NCBI GenBank assembly: GCA_001910725.1
Contig: MJGA01000140.1
Coordinates: 1 to 14,266, forward strand
Direction of reading: 5' to 3'
Length of the DNA: 14,266 bases
Source of the DNA: Phanerodontia chrysosporium
Taxonomy: Eukaryota; Basidiomycota; Agaricomycetes; Polyporales; Phanerochaetaceae
Under the pieces are notes generated by a model that was given only the letters and a program-made list of their open reading frames with translations, searched no databases and had not been told where the DNA came from. Shown here one piece after another: positions 1-9,095 of the stretch (positions are counted from its first letter, which is position 1; every line of letters starts with the position of its first letter). A program made the position numbers and the translations under genes.

Positions 1-275
1 GGGCTGTACGGCCGGTTCCCGTTCCTCGCCACAGGGCTGCGCGACCGGCTGTGCGGCTGCCTGCCCTGCGGCGCGTCCCATCTCCTGCTTAGGTGCTGGT
101 CGCGGTCGCCGCCGCGGCCGCGCCCACGCCCTCTGAAGCCGCGCGGGCCGCCCCTGAAGTCGCCTCTGTGGGAGTCGCTTCTGTGATCACCTCTCGGCTC
201 GTTTCTGTGACCGTCTCTCGGGGGCCTCTGGCGTCGCCCCTGGGGTCACGACGCTGGTCGTAATGGTCTCTATTA

Positions 276-310
<35 letters not shown>

Positions 311-1856
311 AGGGCCGTTTGGATACTTGTCATATTGCGTCTCTCTAGGTGCAGCGAAACCGTTACTTTCATCTCGATAAGGATGGGACGGAGATGGACC
401 TCCGTACGGAGGTGCTACAGGAACTGCATTCGCAGGAGCCGCTGACGGCACTAACGAAGGTACTGGAACGGCATGCGGGGCAGGGACATTCCCGCACTTG
501 CCACCTGCGACAACTGCTGAAAGAGGGCCAATTGTTTCGAGTCCAGCTGAGGTACGGCTGCAGGCGCAGCGGCAGCTGGACCTGCGGTGGTATTTGGTCC
601 TGTTTGGCTGCTCGGCGTAAGTCAGGGGACGTGGTCGCCGGAAATAATGGCACCCACCCAGTTCCTGCAGCCGCAACGACTTGGCTGAGCATCGCTAGCA
701 GCTGTGACTGCACAGGATTCGCGGACGGCGGCGGCGTCGGGGAAGCAGCAGCAGCAGTGTTCGCTTGCAATGGCACTGATGGCGCCGGGGCAGCCGCATG
801 GAGGCGCGGGTCTGCGGAAGTTGCGCTAGGCGGTGACCGTACTTTGGGATGCTCTGAACGCAGACAAGAGATCACATTTCAGTTCATATCTCATTTTCAG
901 ACCCTCCGCAGGGGAAACAAGTAGGATTGTACGGATGGAGGGATACTTAGCGCACAAAGTTTGGACACGATAAGCACCTTTTTCTGCCTCTGCTACCAGC
1001 TTCTGCAACCGTGACAGCACATCGGACGGGAACGTGTGGCCCTTGACCCAGATGTCTAGGACTTTCTTCGTTTTTTCCTGCAGTAGTAAGAAGAAAACAA
1101 CATTGTCAGAATCATCGACATGGCTATGGACCGAGAAAGTACAGCGAGCCAGTGAAACCATGTGACCGAACGCGCGAGTCTGGGGCACCCGCGAAGCGCA
1201 GAGATCATGTCTTTCATCTAGGACCGCATACATGCTGCAATCAGCCGCACGGTCACTGCGAGATGGCAACTCATGGTCTCGTGCGTCTACGCGAAGTCCA
1301 CACCGGCCAACACGGGTGCACCACCACGTGCCCGACCTGGTCGAGAGAGTAGGGTCAGTATAGACAAAGAACACGTAGCTAACCTTTGCATCTGGGTGGT
1401 CCGTCGTGAGCATGTCCTTGAAGAGGCCATCAAGGACGCCCTCGACCTTCAAGAGGAAGGTGGCACAATTGCCAGGCTCCGTATTAAGGTCGCCAGTCAG
1501 GTTATGCTTGTTCGCGTAGCTGCGAGCTGCGCGTGCGAGGGCGTCGAAGGTATACAGACTGTGTATCTTCGACGCGGGCGAGAGCGACTTGTGTGTCCGG
1601 TACAGGATGGACACCAGTTGCGTGTCGCTCTGACGTCGACGCAGCGGAGTCAGCCGGACGTCGTTGAAGAAAGACGTGGGCAACGCACCTTCATCGTTTT
1701 CATAGCGATCTCGGTCAACTCCTTCACCTTCGACGCCGACAACCGCTTTGCTCGAACCACCTCCTTTAGTGTACTCTCAAATGTCTGCGGGCAATCGTCG
1801 AGCGTAAGCTTCGCCACCACGGTCCGAGAACTGAGACTTACCTCCGTCGAGGCCAT
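1..1856 (-). CDS. Nrd1/Seb1/SCAF-like CTD-interacting domain (CID) RNA-binding protein, N-terminal part
   Basis: Exons read 1856-1842, 1784-1689, 1629-1384, 1077-978, 853-658 and 607 to the window edge. Residues about 1-150 form a CID, the helical domain that binds the phosphorylated CTD of RNA polymerase II in termination and 3'-end factors. Visible motifs are TFESTLKEVVRAKRLSASKV, SKIHSLYTFDALARAARSYA and KVLDIWVKGHTFPSDVLSRL. A Pro/Ala/Gln-rich linker follows, then 11 glutamines, then an Arg/Gly- and RS-rich stretch at the edge. In the family an RRM normally comes next, so it should lie outside the window. The first exon codes five residues and is followed by a strong GTAAGT donor. Two single-base frame breaks occur in the low-complexity half, near 491-493 and 220-224; both sit at C/G runs and each is fixed by one base, so I infer sequence errors. 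The fourth intron (854-977) is 124 nt and the third is 306 nt. The family is sure; the ortholog name is not. Confidence 0.85.
278..310. repeat. (CTG)11 / (CAG)11 trinucleotide repeat
   Basis: Eleven perfect CTG units on the plus strand encode an eleven-residue polyglutamine tract in the minus-strand CID gene. It is likely to vary in length between strains. Confidence 0.95.
1078..1383 (-). other. 306-nt stop-free intron inside the CID gene
   Basis: The reading frame stays open across this stretch (102 codons). CID homology nevertheless joins the residues before it (DHPDAK) directly to those after it (EKTKKVLDIW). Boundaries are a GTTAGC donor and a CTGCAG acceptor. Most other introns in the window are 44-67 nt. 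Confidence 0.65.
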
Positions 1857-2503
1857 ATTGCATGGGTATCTTCCAGTATAAAGTTAAGGGAGTGTCTTAC
1901 AGAGGGAAATCCAGGGACGATAGGACGCGGTCAACGAAGGAGGAGTGTTTGGCGCTATTTGGGTATTGGGCCTGTGCGTTTAGAACACCGCCAGAAAGGA
2001 AATTCTCCAGATCCCGGCCCCGTGGTTCCATCTCACTGCAGCTTTGAGGAGGGCCGTTCGACAATCCAGAGAGCGGAGTACCCTCATGCAAGCAGTTTGC
2101 TTAGGCTTCCAGATTGCATGTCAGCCATGCGCCGCAGCTTCCAACATCCGACCGATTGTAGAGTTGTTGCTTGAACTTCCATCCCAAATCGCACAACCGG
2201 TCACGCGTTCAATGTGATAACGTTGAAAACGAATGAATTCTCCATGCGACGATAACAGCAAAATATGCTCGACAAGAATGCGTGATAATATATGCACAGC
2301 GCTCGGGACACAGCCCGAGCGACCACCACCAGGGGCGCACGGGGCTCTGCCCCAGGTATTGAGCTACAAGCACAGTAAGGTATCGAGGTGGACTCCCAGC
2401 GTTACTGTGCACGCTGAGATCGGAGTAACGAGCGTCGATGTGGGGGGAAGTTCCGCTTGGAGTGCCCTCTAACGGTTGTCTAAGGGGAAGAGGAGATGCT
2501 CTC
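1857..2503. other. Intergenic region without a recognised gene
   Basis: This should hold the promoter of the CID gene (next to 1856) and the 3' untranslated region of the glucanase gene (next to 2504). Short open frames on both strands have no recognisable motif. A GC-rich stretch around 2328-2354 could fold into a small hairpin. No TATA box could be assigned with confidence. Confidence 0.5.
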
Positions 2504-3739
2504 TTACTGAGAGCCAGCGGGCTGGTAGACCCGGATGGAGTTGATGGCCCACTGAGCATCTACAGCACGATATAAGTCACTGCAAGACCAACGAACGTCG
2601 TGGGAGACTTACACTTGAAGTTGGCGGGGTCGGCGACGTAGTCAACGCACGAGGGGCCGCAGCCAGCGCTGGTGAACGCAGAGCCTGCCCAGTCACCGCA
2701 GAGGGTGGTGTCGATGACGAGCTGGTGGTCCTGGAAGTGCTGGCCGATGCTGCACGAGTCCTGGGTCGGGAAGTTCGCCGTCGGGTTCCCCCAGTTCGCC
2801 GGGTTGGGGTTCATCGCGTAGATGTCGCCCGGGATGGCGTTCCGCGGGAAGAACCAGACCTTAATCGCGTCCTCCGTCCACAGGTGCGCGAAGACTCCGC
2901 CGCCCATTTCGTTGAAGCCGTGGCCGAAGCTGTTGCCGCCTGACTGCACGACCGCGCAGCCCGCGTTCATGCCGTTCGCGGACGTGCACGTCTTGCCGAC
3001 GAGGCTTCCAACCATGCTCGCGGCCTCGTTCATCAGGCACGAGGGGCCGGTGTGCAGCGTGATCTGGTTGTCGGTGTTGTTGTTGACGCCCTCTGCAAAC
3101 GCATCAGTCGCTCAGCCGAAGGCGCGTCAGGGATATGCGATCGCAACTCACCGATGATGTCGATCTCACCCTTGTTCGGCCAGTCCGCGCCGACACTCCA
3201 GTACGCGGGCCACACTGAGCAACCATGGGGCATTGCCCAGAAGTCGGCGATGAAAAGGCCGCCGTTGTAGACCTTGTTCGTCTGGATACGGACACTAATG
3301 CCCGCATGTCGATGTCAGCGCGAGTCCTTGGCGAGTAGCCGATGTAACGTACGAGTTGCGCTTCTGGCCTGACTGGAGCTGGGTAGTGGAGTCGACACCA
3401 ATCTTGGTGGTGTTGTCGGGCTGGACGAACGCGAGACCGGCAGCCATGGCAGCGTCCTTGTCCAGGTAGTTCACCTGTCCGCTGGTTGGGTCACTGTCGG
3501 TGAAGAAGGACCAGCCGCTGCGGAAAGGTCAGTATCGGTCGCGTTCATACATGAGGGCCGACGCACTCGAAGAAGGACGGGCCCGAGTAGTCATCCACCA
3601 ACGTGAATGAGGTAGGGTCCTGGCGAGTGGCGACGTTTGAGGCACGAGCGTGGTGCCTGCGGTGCGCGCCCGCGCCGTGCGAATGGCCTGCAAGCGCGGC
3701 GATGGGCAGGGTCAGCAAGAGGGTAGCGAGAGTGTGCAT
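2504..3739 (-). CDS. Secreted GH16 endo-beta-1,3(4)-glucanase (laminarinase type)
   Basis: Five exons (3739-3567, 3517-3353, 3294-3152, 3092-2613, 2559-2504) give 338 residues in frame, a usual length for fungal GH16 enzymes. It should cleave beta-1,3/1,4-glucans of fungal walls or plant matter outside the cell. Residues 1-17 are a signal peptide (hydrophobic core LATLLLTLPIAALA), followed by a His/Arg-rich stretch resembling a processing site. The GH16 core includes FFDGWSFFT, GLFIADFWAMPHGCSVWPAY and the catalytic motif GEIDIIEG, with predicted nucleophile Glu156, Asp158 and acid/base Glu161. Later motifs are TLHTGPSC, IKVWFFPRNAIP, CGDWAG and WAINSIRVYQ. The codon for Glu161 is split by an intron. 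The domain runs almost to the C terminus, so there is no binding module or GPI signal. Introns are 49, 58, 59 and 53 nt with normal GT-AG ends. The start is the first ATG before the signal peptide, in CACC-rich context. Confidence 0.95.
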
Positions 3740-4827
3740 CGTGGTGGTCGAGTCCGGGTGCGCGAGAGCTCTGAGTTGGGTATAAAGTAAGGAGAGAAGG
3801 AGGGGGCAGACAACCGTTATTAAAGGAGGGAACGGCCAAAGCGGAGGGGAGAGAGTAAGTTGCGAATGCGCGTTGCGAAGGCCTTTTCTACAAATCACCA
3901 AGGCCACTCCCCGCGCCGCGAGGCACGAAAATTGCCGTCGGCGGAACGTTTTACTCGAGATTACGGATCAAACGTTATTTAGAGCCGACTTTTCGCACGA
4001 AACTGCCTAGTTATGGCAGAGTCTCGGACAATTGTCAGGACGGACAAACGACATTGCGCGTTGCCACAAAGCCCAAAGAGCCGACGAGCGGCCCCGCACA
4101 AGGGACAAAAACAGGTGCACCAAACAGGGAGAACCAATCAACCTTGTCGAATCTACGACGCGCAGCAGCAACGTGTGAGAGCACTCACCAGTGCCGGCGT
4201 GGTTCCTGGCACAGCTGCATGCTTGCCATAAGCTACTTGAGGCTGTACTTTCCTGATTTAACGGGGCCACGAACATTCTCTCGTCCCGGTCCCACCTACC
4301 ACCCGGGAGATGCTGATGAAGTCGGCATAAATTCGACAAGGTCAGACAGTTCTTACGCGAGCGGGCCTTGCCACTCCCGCATTCGCCCCGTTTGCGGCTT
4401 GATAAGGTGTTTGGCATCTATGGCGCCCTTTCGAGTGGCGTCAAAGAACAACATCCGCTTCATTGACGAGCAATTGTCAGTTTCCATAGCTCAGTTCGAT
4501 GATAATGGCAAGCAAAAGATCAAACGCTCACAGTTAGCTATCGCACATTCGTACATTGGTCCTGCGTCTTTAGACTGGTGATTTGCAGAATCATCAGCTG
4601 GTTCCGAGCGAAACATCTGGTCGGCGTGGCCAAGACACGCTGAATGACCCGCAACGATTGACCTTGCAATTAAACAGATCACGTTGATTGTTGTCCGACT
4701 GGAAGGCTCGGGCGAAGGGCAGATTCGGCAGAAGATCCATTTCCACGCTACAGGTCTCACTGCACAGATGTTGCGTCGTCAGCGAGAGCAAGGAAGGTTG
4801 GTCATAATGTTCTCACCTACTATACAG
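3740..4827. other. Intergenic region: glucanase promoter and PEX7 3' side
   Basis: No gene was recognised. Read on the minus strand, the 150 bases before the glucanase start carry pyrimidine-rich tracts and an AT-rich element near 3816-3824 that could act as a weak TATA box. The longest open frames (minus 4007-4417, plus 4054-4581) show no motif and overlap antisense to each other. Confidence 0.5.
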
Positions 4828-6096
4828 CTACACGCGCAACACGTTGACTCTGCAGTCCCAGCTGCACGTCGCGAGAACGCGCTCTTCATACAGCGACCAC
4901 GCACAGCCGACCACAAACTCCGTGTGCGCATCGTGGATGTGCAGCAAATTGCTGCCGTCCGGCGTCGGCGCCGTGGCCCAGCTGCAGAAGCCGCCGTCAG
5001 CCAGGTGGGCATTGCGGCCGGGACGAAAACATGCGACGTACACGCGACATGTCATATCGTAACTTGCGGACGCTAACAGGTCGGGGCGGTGTGGACTCCA
5101 CTGCACCTTCCGTATCGCCCACTCGTGCCCAATGAGCTGCGACTCGCACACGCCGCCGACGCCTGGTGCATTCGCAGCCTCAGGGCCCAGCTTCACCATC
5201 CGGCAGTCCCACACGCGAAGCACTTTGTCGACGCCCCCGCTCGCGAGAACGAAAGGTCGGTATTTGTTCCAGTCAAGCGACAGTATCTCGGTTCCGGACG
5301 CAGGTACCGTGAGTGCGGCTGCCGACACGGGATTTGTGAAGTTGCCAGGCACGAAGGCTGGGGCACGCAGGTCAAATATCTTGAGGGTACCGTCAGTCGA
5401 GCATGTAGCTAGAACGTCCGGTTGGTGCGGCGACCAGAGGGCTTGGTACACGCAGGATGTATGCGCTTGTATTGTGGAGATTGACCGTGGTCGTTCTGGT
5501 GACCACTAGGTTCTCGTCAGCAAGGTGAGGGTGTGTATTCATGAAGTGACACTTGCCAGTTTCACCGTGCCGTCCCATGAAGAGGAGATGAAGAGATCCT
5601 TCTTGAGGTTCGACCAATCCACAGAGAATGCTTCGCGTGTGTGCTCGTGCCAGGCAAAGATAGGAAGGTCCTAGAAGTGCTTGCGTCCCCATGAATGTTG
5701 AACAGACGAAGAGCGTGCATGTCGCAGCAGTGCTCACATTAATCATCACGTCCCACATCTTGATAGACCCGTCCCCTGACGCGGTCACAAGCTGGTTCTC
5801 GTGTATCTCCGACCATGCGACATCGTACAAGCCGTCTTGGGTGTCATACCTGCTGCACTGAGTCTTGAGCACCAGCGAATAGAAGATAGGACTCACTGCT
5901 TGTTCAAATGCAAGACGGGCGCGCCTGCAGGCCCAGGGCCGACGGAGGTGCAGTGCAGACGGCCGTTTCCCACCAGCCCATAGTTCGCCGCCGAGGCGAC
6001 GGCGAGGCGCGACTCGTGGAAGGGGGACCATGCGAGGCCATAGTGCGCAAAGCCGGGGGTCTGTAGCACGAGCGGCGGCGCCGTGGGGCCGTTCAT
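4828..6096 (-). CDS. PEX7: Peroxin 7, WD40 receptor for PTS2 peroxisomal import
   Basis: Five exons (6096-5897, 5852-5738, 5670-5557, 5505-5042, 4981-4828) give 348 residues, the usual PEX7 size. PEX7 binds PTS2-bearing proteins in the cytosol and delivers them to the peroxisomal docking complex together with a co-receptor. The N terminus carries the PEX7 signature (TPGFAHYGLAWSPFHESRLA, then YGLVGNGRLH). Blades follow with DGLYDVAWSEIHENQLVTAS, FSVDWSNLKKDLFISSSWDG, WSPERPRS, CVYQALWSPHQPDVLATCST, ILSLDWNKYRPFVLASGGVD, WAIRKVQWSPHRPDLLASAS and TEFVVGCAWSLYEERVLATC. This makes about seven WD repeats; the last ends in VNVLRV without the usual Trp. All splice joins keep frame and match the family. 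The third intron has a GC donor. The start lies 80 bp from the divergent sirtuin start. Confidence 0.95.
5506..5556 (-). other. GC-AG intron in PEX7
   Basis: The minus strand reads CTG|GCAAGT at the donor and CCTAG|TGG at the acceptor, with a GCTGAC branch-point-like motif between. Only this join gives the blade sequence GTVKL-WSPERPRS expected of PEX7. The five donor bases after the GC match the consensus well (GCAAGT). Confidence 0.85.
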
Positions 6097-6176
6097 GGTG
6101 GTAGGCAGTCAAGAATGAGCGCACCGCCGAGGCGCACTCCGCCCCGAGGTCGGCGGCGGGGGGGAATCACAAGCCA
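6097..6176. promoter_or_regulatory. Compact divergent promoter between PEX7 and the sirtuin
   Basis: Only 80 bp separate the two start codons, which point away from each other. The interval is G-rich, including a GGCGGCGGGGGGG stretch around 6151-6163, and has no TATA box. The core promoters and 5' untranslated regions must therefore overlap each other or the coding sequences. Confidence 0.7.
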
Positions 6177-7633
6177 ATGCGCATCTCTGTTCCTACCATA
6201 CCGGCGGCGATCCTCGCGGCGACGTCGCCAGCCAAGACGATCTCTCCTGCGGCGGCCGTCGAGCGCATCGCGAGTTTCCTTGCGCCTGGCAATGTTGCGA
6301 CCGTCACCGGTGCGGGCGTGAGCGTCGACTCCGGGATTAGAGCGTACCGCGGCTCGAAGGGTCGATATTTAAACCCGAATTACAAGTCCGTCGTCTGTGC
6401 AATGTCGACATGTTTGAGCTCGCTAACGGGTAGTGTTGTAGGCCAATATTCGTGAGCGTGTAGCGACCCTTCGAAGTCTGACCGTGGGTGACGAACTCCG
6501 GCGTGCAGTACCAAGAACTAGTGGACTCGACCGAGAAGGGTTTCGCGTTCAGGTGCGTGCCATAGAACCGTGTTGGGCTCCGTCATGGCTGACCCTACCA
6601 CAGACAGAGATACTGGTGAGGCTTACGCGGAATACACCAGAGATCATCGCTCAGGATCCCGCGCATAGGCTTCGATCATACCTGGGTTATAAGCCCGTAC
6701 GAGATGCACTTCCGAACCCTACGCACTATGCTCTCGCAGCGTTGCAATATGCCAACGTAGTCCCCAAATTGATCACTCAAAATGTCGACGGCCTTCATCA
6801 CAAGGCTCTGGCGGGAGTGTGGGACGAAGAGAAGGCGAAGCAACATATCCTTGAATTGCACGGAACCCTGCATGTGCGATATTCTTTATTCTCTATATGC
6901 GTACGATATTACTGACACACACTCACAGAAAGTGCATTGCAGTCATGGGCATGTCGTAGACCGCGATACCTTCCAGGATCGGCTCTCAGCCGCTAATCCT
7001 CAGTGGAAGGCTTACATGGACGAGCTGGAAGCGACAGGCCAAAGACCACGAACAAATCCAGACGGTGATGTGCGTATCTGGCACCGCACATTCATACCAG
7101 GCCCTCATAGCAGATCGTAGGTCGTCTTGGAAGGCGTAGACTATAGCACTTTCAAAGTTCCCGAGTGTCCGGACTGTCTCCTCGAAGACAGACGCAATTC
7201 GATTGTGAGTGGCTGCCGAACCCATGCTGGTGTTGCACTGACCCTCGGGGCAGTTGAAGCCGGAATTGATATTTTTCGGCGAGTCGATCAAGGCCGAAGT
7301 CAGGGACCGCTCGTGAGTGTGTGAATTGTACGGACTTCGCACGTTTAGTTCATTCGTAAATCCATTCAGCTACCTCGACATTGAAAAGTGCAGCAGACTC
7401 TTTCTAGTGGGCACGACGCTCGCAACGTACTCCGCATTTAGGTGAGGGCCTGCGTTTGGGGCGTACCTCCTCTGCTAACAGTACGCAGGTTACTCAAGCA
7501 TGCGCTCGAGCTGAATAAACCGGTTTTGCTACTCAATGTCGGTCCAACTAGGGCCGATCCCCTTCCTGGAGTCGAGAAAATTGAGCTTCCGAGTGGCGCA
7601 GTGCTCAGAGACGTCGTGCGAACCGTCCTGTGA
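6177..7633 (+). CDS. Class II (SIRT4-like) NAD-dependent sirtuin, probably mitochondrial
   Basis: Ten exons (6177-6385, 6442-6451, 6509-6552, 6604-6615, 6669-6873, 6929-7069, 7121-7204, 7254-7312, 7370-7441, 7489-7633) give 326 residues in frame. Family enzymes use NAD to remove acyl groups from lysine or transfer ADP-ribose. The NAD site shows TGAGVSVDSGIRAYRG (residues 44-59), TQNVDGLH (128-135) with Gln129, Asn130 and Asp132, and the catalytic His156 in ELHG. Later motifs are FFGESI, LVGTTLATYSAFRLL and LLNVGPTRADPLPG. RQRYWLRSYLGYKPVRD is typical of the SIRT4 group. The zinc site looks incomplete: CPDC (223-226) is intact, but the first pair is Cys164 followed by Ser-His-Gly-His. The N terminus is weakly basic and Ala-rich, without early acidic residues, so mitochondrial import is an inference. 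Exons 2 and 4 are only 10 and 12 nt. Introns are 47-57 nt. Confidence 0.93.
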
Positions 7634-8025
7634 GTCACGACCACTATCGTAAACGACTCACGGCTGAGCGGTGTGTAAAATAGCGGAGGTCGGGCTACAG
7701 AGGATCCCGTAGTTAACAACATGTTACACAGTGGCGTAGTTCGACCACCCGTCGACGAAGACTAGACTTGCGCAATACCCTCGTATTCCTAGAGTATATC
7801 CCAGCTAACGCCTTGTAATGCATACCAACTATCCCCTCCAATAGCCTGTCCATGTCGGTGTTGTGAGCTGCCAAGGCCGACGAGTAGCTGGACGTCAGAC
7901 CGACGTCTGCGCCGGCGCTCCACAGGAATAACATTCTTCTGGCGCTTTCACGTCCCTTCCACAACGGAGTGGGGCGCGTCGCTCCACTGAAGTCATTGCG
8001 ACGTGCGTTTGCGTCAAGGCTGCTC
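7634..8025. other. Intergenic region without a recognised gene
   Basis: This holds the 3' flank of the sirtuin and upstream DNA of the small-protein gene. Open frames here (for example minus 7438-7722) are short, motif-free and partly antisense to the last sirtuin exon. Confidence 0.5.
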
Positions 8026-8052
8026 GTGGCCTATAAAGGCCACCGCGGCCAC
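8026..8052 (+). promoter_or_regulatory. TATA box inside a perfect inverted repeat
   Basis: GTGGCC (8026-8031), TATAAA (8032-8037) and GGCCAC (8038-8043) form an 18-bp inverted repeat around the TATA box. A further GGCCAC follows at 8047-8052. It lies about 120 bp before the ATG at 8153, and the intervening leader is rich in CA and CT, a layout often seen in strongly expressed fungal genes. Confidence 0.75.
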
Positions 8053-8152
8053 CCAGAGGCTCCCCAACAGCACACAACAACGTCCACTCACACGACAAAC
8101 TCCATCTCGGATAACCTTCAATCTTTACCCCATCCTCAATTCCTACTTCACG

Positions 8153-8493
8153 ATGGTCGAGCAAACCTTTGTTGGTAACAAGCCCGTGGACCAGCTCCCT
8201 TCCGAGGCGACGCAGAAGATCCCTGACGAGCAGCTCGACAAGATGGAGGCGAAGCGCGACCCGAAGGAGCAGCCGGGCGCGAACAAGCGTGCAGGCATCG
8301 CCACACGCGACCCAGAGGGTGAGTGTGTCGTTCATTTGGCTCTCAAGACGCGTCGCTGACGGTCGCCGTAGCGGTCGACACCAAGGACTTTGGCGGAAGC
8401 AGGACAGAGACCCAACCTCAATATGGTGAGCTTCTACGAGGAGGTCTTGTAAACTTCGCGAACTGACAGCTCTTCCTAGATCCCGTCATTTAA
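8153..8493 (+). CDS. Small hydrophilic protein of unknown function (77 residues)
   Basis: Three exons (8153-8318, 8372-8425, 8480-8493) encode 77 residues in frame. Both introns (53 and 54 nt) start GTGAG and end TAG. The protein is dominated by Lys, Glu, Asp, Gln and Pro (for example QLDKMEAKRDPKEQPGANKR), has no Cys or Trp, no signal peptide and no membrane segment, and is probably disordered. The last exon codes only four complete residues plus the stop and ends DPVI. The start sits in ACTTCACGATGG, a good context, behind a clear TATA box. I do not recognise a domain. Composition recalls small stress or hydrophilin-like proteins, but that is only a resemblance. The two phased introns and the promoter make this a real gene in my view. 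Confidence 0.8.
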
Positions 8494-9095
8494 TCCAAGC
8501 AACACTACGCATTTTGCCGGGAGTTAGAGGGCTTACTTGTGTACAAACATTAATCACGAACGATTTTGCGATGTTGTCCATGTACTATTACACCAACATT
8601 TGTATACCACGCACATGACGCTTTGCATAAATTTTGCGAAACGCTGAATCTGTCTGTCATTCGAGTGCAGTGAGACGCGGTTGTAATGGTGCAGACCGTT
8701 TTGTCGTCTTCCGTGTCCGACCTCATGAAGTATACGTCGCACGTTGATGCGCCCTATTGATGCGCCCTTACATAACCGCCCAAGCAGGCCTAGTGCGCGC
8801 TTAGGCCGCATTGCACCTCCGTCCACTGTTCACACCCGCCGTACACATCCTGCGCACCTGCGGCACTGGCCTCTGCCGTTAGGATAGCCGGTGCGACGCT
8901 ACCCTGTAGTATCCTGCTGCCTTTGTATCCAAACGTGCGTCATACCGATGCTAGCCCTCGACGCATGTCGCTCATTAGGCTCCGCATCTCGTCAGTGCTG
9001 GTGAAGAACTTCCACCTGTGATCACTTCACATCCCCTCACGATGACGGTACGCTCGAGTGTTGTACCGTACGTGACACGTACTCATGCAGACTAT
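8494..9095. other. Intergenic region without a recognised gene
   Basis: No convincing coding signal. It contains a short tandem duplication (8744-8768) and, near its right end, a CACATCCCCTCACGATGAC stretch at about 9028-9046 that resembles a leader plus start codon and may be the true start of the next gene. Confidence 0.5.
8744..8768. repeat. 12-bp direct repeat, one base apart
   Basis: TTGATGCGCCCT occurs at 8744-8755 and again at 8757-8768, separated by a single A. Confidence 0.9.

Noticed and set aside
263..445. Plus-strand frame with a long leucine run
   Set aside because: It is the antisense reading of the CAG/CTG repeat in the CID gene and has no other support.
826..1683. Single 285-residue minus-strand open frame
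   Set aside because: It runs through the 306-nt intron and past the exon end into the 124-nt intron; CID homology requires splicing.
4007..4581. Overlapping open frames in the glucanase-PEX7 spacer
   Set aside because: There is no recognisable motif, no consistent splice pattern, and both strands are equally open.
5590..5625. GGTTCGACCAATCC resembling a tRNA B box
   Set aside because: It lies inside a PEX7 exon and no acceptor stem or A box accompanies it.
5506..5670. PEX7 as a pseudogene because the frame breaks after DGTVKL
   Set aside because: A GC-AG intron restores the frame and the family sequence exactly.
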